Shown piece after piece: positions 43,396 to 52,721 of a DNA stretch of 64,000 nt; positions within the stretch are counted from its first letter, which is position 1, and every line of letters starts with the position of its first letter. The DNA is from CBDANO01 sp965197665 (GTDB lineage Bacteria > Chloroflexota > Dehalococcoidia > Lucifugimonadales > UBA3495). Location of the stretch: the NCBI GenBank assembly GCA_965197665.1, contig CBDANO010000003.1:1-64000 (forward strand), written 5' to 3'. Under the pieces are notes generated by a model. It saw only the letters and a list, made by a program, of their open reading frames with translations, did no database searches and was not told where the DNA came from. Made by a program: the position numbers and the translations under genes.

Positions 43396-44313
43396 TTGGA
43401 AGCCATAGATTGGCTATGGACTCAGTTCATCATCCGGCCGATGCTCAATTCGCTGCTGGTGCTTTACCACGTCAGCTTCAGTCAGATGGGCATAGCCATA
43501 ATCCTGTTCACCATCATAGTACGGGTGGTGACCCTTCGCCTCACGGTGCGGCAGATACGCCAAATGCGGGCTATGAGCAGCCTACAGCCTCGTTTGAAGG
43601 AGATACAGACCCGCTACGCCAGGGACCGCACCAGAATATCCCAAGAAACTATGAAAGTGTACCGGGAGGCGGGCGTCAGTCCAGTAGGATGCTTGGGGCC
43701 GCTGATCATCCAAATGCCCATCCTCATCGGCTTGTTCCGCGTTCTGGTGCAGACTCTATCCGAATCGCCCGACGACCTCGTGGGACTGTCGGAGAAGATA
43801 TATCCCTTCGTACCCTTCTCATTCACCTACGCCGACGCCCCGTTGGCATCGGGCTTCTTATGGTTAGACTTGGCCAAATCGGACCCCACCAACGTGGTAA
43901 TGCCGGCCCTGGTGTTTGTTTCCACTTGGGTCCAGCAGAAGATGACCATGACGCCGGCGGCGGACCCGCGTCAGCAAGGCAATCAAACCATGATGCTGTG
44001 GATGATGCCGTTGCTGATTGCCTTCTTTTCTTTTACCTTCCCCAGTGGGCTGGCCCTCTACTGGATAATATCCAATGTCATCGGCATCGCCATACAATAC
44101 TTCATAACCGGGTGGCAACCCTTGTTCCCGCTGTTCCCGAAAGCCGAACCCGCGGCCGAACCAACTCAGCCGGAACAGGAAGCGGCGCCCAAGGAGATAG
44201 CTGAAGATGGAAGCGCGCGTAATGACCGGCCGAACCGTAGAAGAAGCGATCGAGTTGGCTCTCAAAGAACTCGACGCCGACCGCGACGAGGCAGAGGTAG
44301 AAGTACTAAGTAA
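43396..44313 (+). CDS. yidC: Membrane protein insertase YidC/OxaI
   Basis: This 305-residue short-form YidC (Gram-positive/monoderm size) begins directly with the first conserved membrane segment (LLVLYHVSFSQMGIAIILFT), without a large periplasmic domain. The conserved cytoplasmic hairpin (QIRQMRAMSSLQPRLKEIQ) and the CLGPLIIQMPILIGLFR and FTFPSGLALYWIISN segments are all present. The start is a TTG at 43396, and no ATG fits. The C-terminal tail is Arg/Glu-rich and overlaps jag. It inserts membrane proteins alone or with SecYEG. Confidence 0.95.
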   Translation: MEAIDWLWTQFIIRPMLNSLLVLYHVSFSQMGIAIILFTIIVRVVTLRLTVRQIRQMRAMSSLQPRLKEIQTRYARDRTRISQETMKVYREAGVSPVGCLGPLIIQMPILIGLFRVLVQTLSESPDDLVGLSEKIYPFVPFSFTYADAPLASGFLWLDLAKSDPTNVVMPALVFVSTWVQQKMTMTPAADPRQQGNQTMMLWMMPLLIAFFSFTFPSGLALYWIISNVIGIAIQYFITGWQPLFPLFPKAEPAAEPTQPEQEAAPKEIAEDGSARNDRPNRRRSDRVGSQRTRRRPRRGRGRSTK

Positions 44314-44851
44314 GGGCAAAGCCGGGTTCTTGGGCATCGGCGCCGAGCTTGCCCGGGTACGGGTAACGAAGATACCCCAAGGCGGCAGTGCCGCGGTGTT
44401 GGCCAACGAGGCGCTGAACCGGATTCTTCAAGCCGCCGGCGTGAATGTCAGCCGCACTCTCCGGGCGGCCAATGACCCGGAGGTTGGCGGACCCATCATA
44501 GATATTAGTGGTGAAGACTCCGGCTTATTGATCGGGCGGCGCGGCCAGACCTTGCAGTCCTTGCAATTCCTGGTCAATCTGATAGTGCGAAATAAGTACA
44601 GCGATAACGTCCGCGTCGTCCTCGACGTCGAGAACTACCGGCAGCGGCGGGAGTCTTCGTTGCGAGAGATGGCCTCCAAGGTGGCCAGCCGGGTCGTCCA
44701 GACCAGTCGCAGCATTACTCTGGAGCCTATGACGCCGGCCGACCGCCGCATCGTCCATACCACCCTTTCCGACCACCCCGGAGTCACCACCGAAAGCATG
44801 GGTGTCGGCGACGACCGGAAAGTCACCGTTATGCCCAAACAACGGAATTAG
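44207..44851 (+). CDS. jag: RNA-binding protein Jag/KhpB
   Basis: This 214-residue protein has a Jag_N domain (GRTVEEAIELALKELDADRD, then EVLSKGKAGFLGIG). A KH domain follows (GGPIIDISGEDSGLLIGRRG, then QTLQSLQFLVNLIVRN), and a C-terminal R3H domain (TPADRRIVHTTLSDHPGVTT). It overlaps yidC by more than 100 bases in another frame. Such a long overlap is common for this gene pair in some lineages. It binds RNA and is linked to cell-wall and membrane-protein expression in firmicutes. Confidence 0.94.
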   Translation: MEARVMTGRTVEEAIELALKELDADRDEAEVEVLSKGKAGFLGIGAELARVRVTKIPQGGSAAVLANEALNRILQAAGVNVSRTLRAANDPEVGGPIIDISGEDSGLLIGRRGQTLQSLQFLVNLIVRNKYSDNVRVVLDVENYRQRRESSLREMASKVASRVVQTSRSITLEPMTPADRRIVHTTLSDHPGVTTESMGVGDDRKVTVMPKQRN

Positions 44852-44914
44852 CTTGCAAGAACATCATAGTCCGGCCCCGGCCCATAGACCGCCGCAGCGG
44901 ACGAGCAAGTCAAT

Positions 44915-44972
44915 AAAGGCCGCTTACTCTCATATTAGTAACCCGTGTAAAGGAGCGCTGAGCGCGGCCTTT
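44915..44972 (+). promoter_or_regulatory. Possible leader hairpin before purF
   Basis: A perfect 9-base inverted repeat, AAAGGCCGC (44915-44923) and GCGGCCTTT (44964-44972), flanks a 40-base loop in the gap between jag and purF. In GC-rich DNA this can occur by chance. It could be an attenuator-type leader for the purine operon. I see no match to a known purine riboswitch core. Confidence 0.3.
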
Positions 44973-45056
44973 GCCCGCCGCTCCGGAATCTATAGACGCG
45001 GACCAGGACCGGCGCAGGGCGTTGACGGCAACACCGGAGGTAAATAGAATATACTC

Positions 45057-46526
45057 GTGGATAAGAGGCTGGACTCTCCGGAGCTCAGACTACCCTTCGA
45101 CCACCCCAAAGAGGAGTGTGGCGTCGTCGGGGTTTACATGCCGGGTGGAGACGCCAGCCGCTTGGCCTTCTTTAGCCTCTTTGCTCTCCAGCACCGCGGT
45201 CAGGAGAGCGCCGGCATAGCCGCCACCAACGGCGAAGAGGTCAAGGTCCATTCCGACATGGGCTTGGTGACCCAGATCTTCCGCGAGCCCGATTTCTACC
45301 CTCTATCCGGCGAAATGGCCATCGGCCATACCAGGTACTCCACTACCGGCAGCAGCCAACTGTGCAACGCCCAACCCCTGCTCATCGAGGGCCAATACGG
45401 CCAGTTGGCGTTGGCCAATAACGGCAACATCATCAATTCCCTACAGCTCAAGGAGCAGCTTCAAGAATCCTGGGGATGCTCCTTCAACACCACCACGGAT
45501 TCGGAAGTGTTCGCCTACTTGCTGGCCAACGCCAGCGGCTCCACCTGGGAAAAGCGGCTGTTCTACTGTATGCGCCAGTTGGAAGGCGCTTATTCCGCGG
45601 TTGCTCTCACCGAGGATACCCTTATGGCCGCCCGGGACCCTTTGGGTATCCGCCCCCTTTGCTTGGGCCAGCTCAACGGGGGCTGGATCATTGCGTCGGA
45701 GAGCTGCGCTCTCGATCACTTGGGAGCCGATTACTTGCGCGAGTTGGATCCCGGAGAGGTCGTCGTCATCGACCAAGAAGGGTTCCGATCGGAGACGTGG
45801 ACCGGCAGCCAGGGACGGCGCGCCCTGTGCGTTTTCGAGTTGATTTACTTTGCGCGCCCCGACAGCCTCTTGGATAACACCTTGGTCCACTCGGTGCGCC
45901 AAGAGTTGGGAGCGCAACTGGCCCGGGAACACCCTGTCGACGCGGACATGGTCATCGGCATACCGGACTCTTCCATTGCCGCCGCCGTGGGCTACGCCCG
46001 AGAGTCGGGCATCCCCTACAGCGAGGGGCTTATCAAGAACCGTTACGTGGGCCGCACCTTCATCGAGCCGGAGCAGTGGATGCGAGACTTGGGGATTCGT
46101 CAGAAGTTCAACCCCCTAGTGGAAGTAATCAACGGCCAGCGGTTGGTGGTGGTGGACGATTCCATCGTGCGGGGGACGACCACACCCCACGTGGTCAATC
46201 TGTTGCGAAAGGCGGGAGCAACCGAGGTGCACATGCGGGTGTGCGCTCCTCCCATCAAACACCCTTGCTATATGGGCGTGGACATGGCATCTCGGGAGGA
46301 GCTTATCGCCGCCAACAAGAGTCCGGGCCAGATTCGCCGCATGATCGGCGCCGACTCTCTGGGATACTTGAGCGTCAAGGGCTTGATGAAAGTCGCAGGA
46401 GGCTCCGACGGCGGCTTCTGCGACGCTTGTTTCACCGGCAACTACCCGGTGCCGGTGCAGTTGGAGCTGACCAAGCTGGCCCTGGAGCAGGCGCCCCGGG
46501 AAAACGGCCCGAAGACTACCGACTAG
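45057..46526 (+). CDS. purF: Amidophosphoribosyltransferase
   Basis: This is the first committed enzyme of purine synthesis (PRPP plus glutamine to phosphoribosylamine). The Ntn-hydrolase Cys is in EECGVVGVY (about residue 20), after a short propeptide. The PRPP loop is VVDDSIVRGTT. The cysteines CVFELIYFARPDS, HPCYMGVDM and FCDACFTGNYPV match the ligands of the [4Fe-4S] cluster in Bacillus-type PurF. Its length of 489 residues is normal. It starts with GTG at 45057 and leads the purF-purM-purH block. Confidence 0.97.
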   Translation: MDKRLDSPELRLPFDHPKEECGVVGVYMPGGDASRLAFFSLFALQHRGQESAGIAATNGEEVKVHSDMGLVTQIFREPDFYPLSGEMAIGHTRYSTTGSSQLCNAQPLLIEGQYGQLALANNGNIINSLQLKEQLQESWGCSFNTTTDSEVFAYLLANASGSTWEKRLFYCMRQLEGAYSAVALTEDTLMAARDPLGIRPLCLGQLNGGWIIASESCALDHLGADYLRELDPGEVVVIDQEGFRSETWTGSQGRRALCVFELIYFARPDSLLDNTLVHSVRQELGAQLAREHPVDADMVIGIPDSSIAAAVGYARESGIPYSEGLIKNRYVGRTFIEPEQWMRDLGIRQKFNPLVEVINGQRLVVVDDSIVRGTTTPHVVNLLRKAGATEVHMRVCAPPIKHPCYMGVDMASREELIAANKSPGQIRRMIGADSLGYLSVKGLMKVAGGSDGGFCDACFTGNYPVPVQLELTKLALEQAPRENGPKTTD

Positions 46527-46542
46527 GCCGAGGACTCACGAA

Positions 46543-47568
46543 TTGGCTAACGACGCCTATCAGCTTTCCGGGGTAGACTTGGACCTCATGGACAGGCTGA
46601 AGGAGCGGATCAAAGCGTTCGCCGCCATGACCCACGGGCCGGAGGTGCTCAGTTCCGGGGGCAGCTTTGCCGGTCTGTTTCAACTATCCGGCTACGTTCA
46701 ACCGGTCCTAGTGGCCAGCGCCGACGGAGTTGGCACCAAGCTGAAGATTGCGGCCCAACTGGATCATTTCGAGTCCGTCGGCCAAGACCTGGTTACTCTA
46801 AACGTCAATGACATCCTAACCCAGGGCGCCAAGCCCCTGTTCTTTCTGGACTACATCGCTTTCAGCAGCCTGGACGAGGGGCGCCTGGATACATTGATGC
46901 GGGGTATCACTTGGGGCTGCCGTGAGGTCGGCTGCGCTCTGATCAGCGGCGAGACCGCTCAACTCCCCGGCGTTTACTCTCCCGGCGACTTGGATTTAGC
47001 CGGGTTCGTCGTTGGTGTCGTGGAGCGAGACCGCCGTATCGCCGGCGACGGCATCACCCGCGGCGACTACTTGTTAGCCATTCCTTCCAGCGGCCTCCAC
47101 ACCAACGGGTTCTCCTTGGTCCGCCGCGTCCTGAATATAGACGACGACCCATCGGTGCTATTCCATCGCTACGAAGCGCTAAATCACCAACTGGGGGAAG
47201 AGTTGCTTACCCGGCACAGGTGCTACTACCCGTTGCTGGAACCGGTGCTGGAAAAAGTCAAAGGCTTGGCTCACATCACCGGAGGGGGCGCGCCCGGGAA
47301 GATGCCCGCTATCCTCCCCAACGACCTTGCCGCCGAGTTTCAACTCGGCTCGTGGCCCGTTCCACCCATCTTCGACGTCATCCAGCGTGCAGGCGCCATC
47401 GCCACGGAGGAAATGTACCGGGTCTTCAACATGGGGTTAGGCATGGTGGCGGTATGCGAGGAGGGAGAGGTAGCGGCGTTTCAGGAGTCTGTCTCGGACA
47501 GCAGGGTAGTGGGTAAGATAATTCGGCGGGAGGGAGACGCCCAAGTCCTTCTCAGAGACACTGCCTAG
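46543..47568 (+). CDS. purM: Phosphoribosylformylglycinamidine cyclo-ligase (AIR synthase)
   Basis: This 341-residue AIR synthase has the family segments VASADGVGTKLKIA, LVTLNVNDILTQGAKPLFFL, GCALISGETAQLPGVYSPGD and HITGGGAPGKMPAILPND. It makes aminoimidazole ribonucleotide from FGAM with ATP. The start is a TTG at 46543, 17 bases after the purF stop. No ATG fits. It is the second gene of the purine block. Confidence 0.97.
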   Translation: MANDAYQLSGVDLDLMDRLKERIKAFAAMTHGPEVLSSGGSFAGLFQLSGYVQPVLVASADGVGTKLKIAAQLDHFESVGQDLVTLNVNDILTQGAKPLFFLDYIAFSSLDEGRLDTLMRGITWGCREVGCALISGETAQLPGVYSPGDLDLAGFVVGVVERDRRIAGDGITRGDYLLAIPSSGLHTNGFSLVRRVLNIDDDPSVLFHRYEALNHQLGEELLTRHRCYYPLLEPVLEKVKGLAHITGGGAPGKMPAILPNDLAAEFQLGSWPVPPIFDVIQRAGAIATEEMYRVFNMGLGMVAVCEEGEVAAFQESVSDSRVVGKIIRREGDAQVLLRDTA

Positions 47569-47648
47569 TTGAACGGGGACCCTGCTTAGTTGAACGCAAA
47601 GAGCCTCTAGAACATCCAAATCCAATACGCGAGGAGCAGCGGCTCGGA

Positions 47649-49184
47649 TTGAAAGCACTAATAAGCGTTTACGACAAGACCGGCATCGTCGAGTTTTGCG
47701 GTAGGTTGGCTAGGGCCGGGTTTGAGCTGATCAGCACCGGCGGGACTTACCGCGCCCTCAAAGAGGACGGGGGGTTGGCGGTGCGCCAAGTGTCTGAAGT
47801 AACTGGGTCCCCCGAGATACTGGATGGCCGGGTCAAGACGCTGCACCCGGTGATTCACGCCGGAATCTTGGCTCGGAGAGACTCCCCCGAGCATCTCGTC
47901 GAGCTGGCGCAACATGGCATCGACCCCGTGGACTTGGTCGTAGTCAACCTCTATCCCTTCGTGGAAACCGTCAGCAAGCCGGACGTGAGCCTGGCCGACG
48001 CCTTGGAGAATATCGACATCGGCGGCCCCGCCATGCTGCGGGCGGCGGCCAAGAACTTCCCCTCGGTCGCCGTCCTAGTCGACCCGGGGGATTACTCCCG
48101 GGTTTCCGAAAAGATAACCGGGGACGGCCTGACCTTGGAGGACCGGCGAAGGTTGGCAGGAAAAGCATTTCAGCATGTAGCGTCCTACGACACCGCCATC
48201 GCCGGCTACTTGAACGAGGCTACAGTCGCTTCGGACGGCCTGCCGGAAAACCTGACCCTGTCCCTTAATAAAGTTGCCGCCCTTCGCTACGGCGAAAACC
48301 CCCACCAATCCGGGGCCCTCTACACCCCGGCGGGTAGGAAAACCCCAAAGGGTATCGCCGGCGCCCGCCAATTACACGGCAAGGAGCTGTCCTTCAACAA
48401 CCTCATGGATGCGGACGCGGCGTGGCGTACCGTTTGCGACTTCGCCGAGCAAGCGGTGGCCGTGGTGAAACACGCCAACCCATGCGGCTTGGCTTGCCGG
48501 GAAGACCAAACCGAGGCCTACCGGCGCGCCTACGAGGGAGACACCGTCTCGGCCTTCGGCGGTATAGTCGCCTTCAACCGGCCGGTGACGGCGGCGGCGG
48601 CGGACGCTATGGGGGAGGTCTTCTATGAAGTGGTAGTGGCGCCGGGGTACGCTCCCGAAGCCCTGGAAACATTGAAGAAGAAGCGCAACCTACGAATCAT
48701 GGCCGCAGAGTCGGATAGCGGCGGCAACGCTTATGACCTCAGGCCCATAGCCGGTGGTCTGCTGGTCCAGTCTCCCGACACCGTGATCGAGGACCCGACC
48801 GCTTGGAAAACAGTAACTAATCGAGTCCCCACGAAAGAAGAGTTGGGAGACCTGATTTTTGCCTGGAAGGCAGCCAAGCATATAAAATCCAACGCTATCG
48901 TGTTCGCCAAGGACCGGGCCATCGTGGGCATGGGCGCCGGCCAACCCAATCGGGTAGTCAGCGTCCACTTGTCCCAACGCACGGCGGGAGATCGGGCGCG
49001 AGGCAGCGTGTTGGCGTCGGACGCCTTCTTTCCCTTCCCCGACAACATCCAACTCGCCGCCGAAGCCGGAGTAACCGCCATCGTTCAACCGGGGGGTTCC
49101 ATACGCGACGACGAAGTGATCGAATCAGCAAATAGCCGCGGTCTAGCTATGGTGTTCACCGGGGTGCGCCATTTTCGACACTAG
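47649..49184 (+). CDS. purH: Bifunctional AICAR formyltransferase/IMP cyclohydrolase
   Basis: This 511-residue bifunctional enzyme catalyses the last two steps of IMP synthesis. The N-terminal IMP cyclohydrolase (MGS-like) domain has LISTGGTYRALKEDGG and ILDGRVKTLHPVIHAGIL. The C-terminal AICAR transformylase has the catalytic KHANPCG and VSAFGGIVAFNR motifs. The TTG start at 47649 follows a GAGGAG ribosome site. The gap to purM (80 bases) has no obvious gene. Confidence 0.97.
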   Translation: MKALISVYDKTGIVEFCGRLARAGFELISTGGTYRALKEDGGLAVRQVSEVTGSPEILDGRVKTLHPVIHAGILARRDSPEHLVELAQHGIDPVDLVVVNLYPFVETVSKPDVSLADALENIDIGGPAMLRAAAKNFPSVAVLVDPGDYSRVSEKITGDGLTLEDRRRLAGKAFQHVASYDTAIAGYLNEATVASDGLPENLTLSLNKVAALRYGENPHQSGALYTPAGRKTPKGIAGARQLHGKELSFNNLMDADAAWRTVCDFAEQAVAVVKHANPCGLACREDQTEAYRRAYEGDTVSAFGGIVAFNRPVTAAAADAMGEVFYEVVVAPGYAPEALETLKKKRNLRIMAAESDSGGNAYDLRPIAGGLLVQSPDTVIEDPTAWKTVTNRVPTKEELGDLIFAWKAAKHIKSNAIVFAKDRAIVGMGAGQPNRVVSVHLSQRTAGDRARGSVLASDAFFPFPDNIQLAAEAGVTAIVQPGGSIRDDEVIESANSRGLAMVFTGVRHFRH

Positions 49185-49348
49185 GAAACCATCTCGGAGG
49201 GCGGGCCAGAAAGTCTCCTTCGTCAAGACTCTCGGCTCTCCGTCTGGGGTCGCTGCCGCCTGAAAGTTCACCTAGAGCTTGCACAAGGACCCGATACGCC
49301 GGACATGATTGTTTCCTCAATTGACCACGGGAGGGGATGGAGATAGGG

Positions 49349-50092
49349 ATGAGCGCCACAGTGGATATCGTAATTCCTGTTTACAACGAAGAGCAGGTCC
49401 TTCCCCGCAGCGTCGTCATACTGGCCGACTTCTTGAAGGACAACCTGAGTAACCCGTGGCAAATCATCATCGCCGACAACGCCTCCACCGACAAGACCAA
49501 GTCGGTGTCGGAGATGTTATGCGAGCGCTACTCCGGAGTGAATTACCTTCACATACCACAGAAAGGCCGAGGCCGGGCCCTAAAAAGCGCTTGGATGGAC
49601 AGCACGGCCGATATCGTCAGCTACATGGACGTTGACCTTGCTACCGACTTGACCCACTTTCCGGAGATGGTGAAGTCTCTTCAGGAGGGTTACCACGTAG
49701 CCATTGGAAGCCGGTTGAGCAAGGGTTCTCGGGTCACTCGGTCCATGACACGGGAAACTATTTCCAGGTGCTACAACCTCATCATAAGGTCCATGTTCTT
49801 TACCCCTTTTCAGGACGCCCAGTGCGGGTTCAAGGCATTGACCCGTCAGGCCGCCCAAGCCATCGTTCCCCGGGTCAAGAACGACAATTGGTTCTTCGAT
49901 ACCGAGTTGCTGATTATTGCCGCCAAGCGGGGGTACAGGATAAAGCAACTGCCGGTGAAGTGGGACGACGACCCCAACAGCACGGTAAACATCGCAAAGA
50001 CCGCAACCGAGGACGTCAAGGGCCTGCTCCGGTTGCGCTTCGGCGGCATCCCGAGAGTGGACCCTCCGGGTAGCGGCCCTTCTGAAGCCTGA
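49349..50092 (+). CDS. Family 2 glycosyltransferase, dolichyl-phosphate mannosyltransferase-like
   Basis: This protein of about 247 residues has the GT2 core. It begins MSATVDIVIPVYNEEQVLPR, followed by IIIADNASTDKTK. The DXD-like metal motif is YMDVDLATDL, and VAIGSRLSKGSRV and DAQCGFKALTRQAAQ are typical of DPM1/GtrB-like enzymes. It lacks membrane segments, so it resembles soluble DPM1. The ATG at 49349 has GGAG 6 bases upstream. The ATG at 49337 is closer to its purine-rich site and is less likely. It probably glycosylates a lipid carrier. The sugar is unknown. Confidence 0.87.
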   Translation: MSATVDIVIPVYNEEQVLPRSVVILADFLKDNLSNPWQIIIADNASTDKTKSVSEMLCERYSGVNYLHIPQKGRGRALKSAWMDSTADIVSYMDVDLATDLTHFPEMVKSLQEGYHVAIGSRLSKGSRVTRSMTRETISRCYNLIIRSMFFTPFQDAQCGFKALTRQAAQAIVPRVKNDNWFFDTELLIIAAKRGYRIKQLPVKWDDDPNSTVNIAKTATEDVKGLLRLRFGGIPRVDPPGSGPSEA

Positions 50093-50219
50093 CCTTTGAA
50101 ATAGCCTTCGCAAAACCGTGAGGGGTTAATATAATCATGGACGGTTTTTATCCCCTTACGCGGTCGGCCGCGTCGAACCGCTAGGTTTCCCAAGAATCAG
50201 TTAAGCCAGAAGAGGGCGC

Positions 50220-51014
50220 ATGGAACTGGGACTTGAGGGAAAGAACGTCATAGTCACCGGCGGGGGGTCTAACATCGGGCGGGCAATCGTTCACGCTTTC
50301 GCCGCCGAGGGGAGCAACATCACCATTGCGGAGCTTGCGCCGGACCAGGGCAACAAGGTAGCGGAGGAGGTAGCCGCCACGGGTACCGCGGGCAGGGTAA
50401 AAGTAGTTGCTACCGACGTGGGCGACCACGAAAGCGTGGCGCAAATGGTGGCCCGGTCGGTCGAGGAGTTCGGCGGCGTCGATATCTTGGTCAACAACGT
50501 CGGCTGGACCGTCGACCGGTTATTCCTGGAGAAGCCGAGGTCGGAGTGGGAAAAGGAGGTACAAGTCAACCTGTGGGGCGCCATCAATTGCATCCACGCC
50601 GTGCTGCCTCACATGATCCAAGGGGGATCAGGGTCGATAGTCGTCATAAGCTCCGACGCCGGACGCATGGGGGAGTACCGGGAGGCGGTCTACTCGGCTT
50701 GCAAGGCGGGGGTAATCGCTTTGAGCAAAGCCGTAGCTAGAGAGACGGGCCGCCACGGCATTAGGCTCAACGCCGTCTGCCCGGGAATCGTCGTGCCTCC
50801 CCAAGAGGAGTCCATCAGCAGTGAGAGCATGTGGAACCAAATGAGGGACATCTTCACCGAGGACGTCCGGGAACGGGCCCTGCGGAACTACCCGTTGCGA
50901 AGGCTGGCCGCCGCCGGCGAAGTGGCTAACGCGGTGGTGTTCCTGGCCTCGGACGCCGCCAGCTTCATAACCGGCCAGACCCTCAGCGTCAGCGGAGGCT
51001 ATACGATGATCTAA
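50220..51014 (+). CDS. SDR-family oxidoreductase
   Basis: This 264-residue classical short-chain dehydrogenase has the NAD(P) motif TGGGSNIGRA at about residues 14-23. The NNVGW loop aligns with NNAG. The catalytic Ser is in VISSDAGRMG and the Y-x3-K in YSACKAG. The C-terminal segment is LASDAASFITGQTLSVSGGY. The residue after the first strand (IAELAPDQ) leaves the cofactor open. An AAGAGGG ribosome site precedes the ATG. The substrate is not clear. A strong hairpin after its stop separates it from the next, convergent gene. Confidence 0.9.
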   Translation: MELGLEGKNVIVTGGGSNIGRAIVHAFAAEGSNITIAELAPDQGNKVAEEVAATGTAGRVKVVATDVGDHESVAQMVARSVEEFGGVDILVNNVGWTVDRLFLEKPRSEWEKEVQVNLWGAINCIHAVLPHMIQGGSGSIVVISSDAGRMGEYREAVYSACKAGVIALSKAVARETGRHGIRLNAVCPGIVVPPQEESISSESMWNQMRDIFTEDVRERALRNYPLRRLAAAGEVANAVVFLASDAASFITGQTLSVSGGYTMI

Positions 51015-51075
51015 TGAACGGCCCTTCCGGCGATGGATTCGACCGTGTTACACAAGAACTGTTGCGTACAAGCAT

Positions 51076-51107
51076 CGGGAGGCCCAAAGGGTCCTTTGGG
51101 CCTCCCG
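51076..51107 (+). terminator. Strong bidirectional hairpin between convergent genes
   Basis: A perfect 15-base stem with a two-base loop: the left arm CGGGAGGCCCAAAGG pairs with CCTTTGGGCCTCCCG around GT. It lies 62 bases after the SDR stop and before the 3-prime end of the convergent gene. It lacks a clear T-run on either side, so termination may depend on the stem alone. Confidence 0.7.
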
Positions 51108-51181
51108 ACTGGTGCCGCATCATCTTCCGGAAATCCCGGAAATCAATGGATTCTGGGGATTCTGGAAAACCGGGGGATTGC

Positions 51182-52081
51182 CTAGAGCGCCGACACCTTC
51201 TGGCGTAACGCTTCCAGTTCCTCCATCAGTTGCGCCTTGGTTTTCTCTTGGTTGTCCGTTTCGCTCCGACCCTCTGTGTTTTCGGCAACCAACTCGAAGG
51301 CCCGCTTCTCGATCGCCGGCAACATCGACTGAATCAGGTTCTCGTCGAGTTGGTTTGCAATCGAAGGATAACCGGCGCGTTCGATCATCTTCCTCAGGTT
51401 GCCCGCCTTGAACTGGTCCAGAGTCCACTGTAGGGTCTCTCCGGATGTCGTCGTATCCCAATAGATGCGGATATCCTGGTTCCGGGGCCCATAGTGGTAA
51501 TGAGGGCCTTCCGTGAAGCAATCGAAAGCTAGAATTTCCACGTTCTGGCCCGCCACGTCCGACATGACGTGGATCGCCAATCCTTCCCCATTGATTTGAG
51601 GAAGCAGGCGGTACTCGAGGCCAAACCGGATGTTGCCGGCCACGAAGGTATCCCCTTCCAACTGGCGTTCGAATAGGTGGGTAACCGTGCGCCGGCCTTC
51701 CCTGGCCATCTCGCGGGCCTGGGCTTCCACTTCGTCCAGCATGCCCTCGGATACCGGGTTATCCTCCAAGGAGTCCGCTAGTTCATCATAGCCGGCCCGT
51801 CGGACCATCGCCGTCATATTCTCCCGCAGGTTATTGATGGTCCAACCCAGGGGGTTGCCGACCGTGGTCTTGTCCATGTCCAGCCGGATGTTGAAGTTCT
51901 CCGGCCCGTAGTGGTAATGGGGCTTCTGATCGAAGCAGTCGAACCTAAGAATTTCGGTATCCTTGCCTTGGACGTCACTGTAGACCTGCACGCAAAGTCC
52001 TTGGTCGTCCATTATCTCGTCCCGATAGCTCAAAGCCACGCTGACCGCCCCCGCGTCGATAACCGTATTGCCTTTTTCCAC
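51182..52081 (-). CDS. Uncharacterised protein with tandem-duplicated HYHYGP domain
   Basis: This 299-residue soluble protein is made of two copies of one domain (about 8-125 and 145-260) plus a short C-terminal coiled coil (about 268-299). Each copy has the pattern GL-x-[VI]-x-V-x-[SD]-V-x-G, ILRFDCF or ILAFDCF, PHYHYGP, IRxxxD, a Trp and a RAGY motif. The conserved His-Tyr-His-Tyr-Gly-Pro could bind metal or a small ligand. No signal peptide or membrane segment is seen. I do not recognise a named family with certainty. It is convergent to the SDR gene. Confidence 0.75.
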   Translation of the reverse strand: MEKGNTVIDAGAVSVALSYRDEIMDDQGLCVQVYSDVQGKDTEILRFDCFDQKPHYHYGPENFNIRLDMDKTTVGNPLGWTINNLRENMTAMVRRAGYDELADSLEDNPVSEGMLDEVEAQAREMAREGRRTVTHLFERQLEGDTFVAGNIRFGLEYRLLPQINGEGLAIHVMSDVAGQNVEILAFDCFTEGPHYHYGPRNQDIRIYWDTTTSGETLQWTLDQFKAGNLRKMIERAGYPSIANQLDENLIQSMLPAIEKRAFELVAENTEGRSETDNQEKTKAQLMEELEALRQKVSAL

Positions 52082-52721
52082 TTTTAGCCTCCTTTTCTAA
52101 CTGCTAACTGCAATCCAGGTGATTTCCGGCCAAGCCACCGTTCCCATCCGTCCGCTTCATCCATGCAAGATGCTACACTATTATGCCAATTCTTCGCGCC
52201 ATAGGCAACCGCAGGACTTCAAACCCAGGGGCAATCGCATTATAATCGGTCGGAAATCGCATGGGACCGGCGCACATCAAGTCATCCGTCCGATGCCTGT
52301 CCTGATAGTTCCTAGACTATGAAGGCCCGTGTTCCCGGCTGGAGAACGCGGACCTGTGACAACCAAGCCCCTTCTGGACTGCCAACGCCCGCAGTGCCAA
52401 CCTCCGTCCCCGACTCCACGCCCGGACGGCTGACCTTACCCGCCGGCATGCGAGTAGCTCCCGCGCCTTGCCTTCCCAACACCATCTTTTTGACCCGGCT
52501 AGGCACCGCAGCTATACTACCTGTCCGCGGGCGCCGGTTCTCCGGATGGGAACCCCTGCCTGATACGGCCAAGCCGTTGGGCTTCCCGGCAAGGAGCCAA
52601 GCGAGGCCGGGGCCGCGGGAATTCGACCTCTGTGGACTCTATCCGGACTTCAACGGTTCATTGATATTCTCTATGATTGATATTTGCGACGGCGGCATAG
52701 ACGGGTAAGAGGAGGCGCATC
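52082..52721 (+). other. Intergenic region with candidate promoter for the deacylase gene
   Basis: These 640 bases contain a plus-strand -35 TTCAAA (52218-52223), a 17-base spacer and a perfect TATAAT (52241-52246), a plausible sigma70 promoter. The leader to the next gene would then be about 470 bases. An open frame from 52319 to 52708 has no family features and is Pro/Arg-rich, as expected of GC-rich non-coding DNA. The ribosome site AAGAGGAGG sits before the TTG at 52722. Confidence 0.5.

Noticed and set aside
52319..52708. Open frame of 129 codons upstream of the deacylase gene
   Set aside because: Pro/Arg-rich with no domain, start signal or codon pattern resembling the neighbours.
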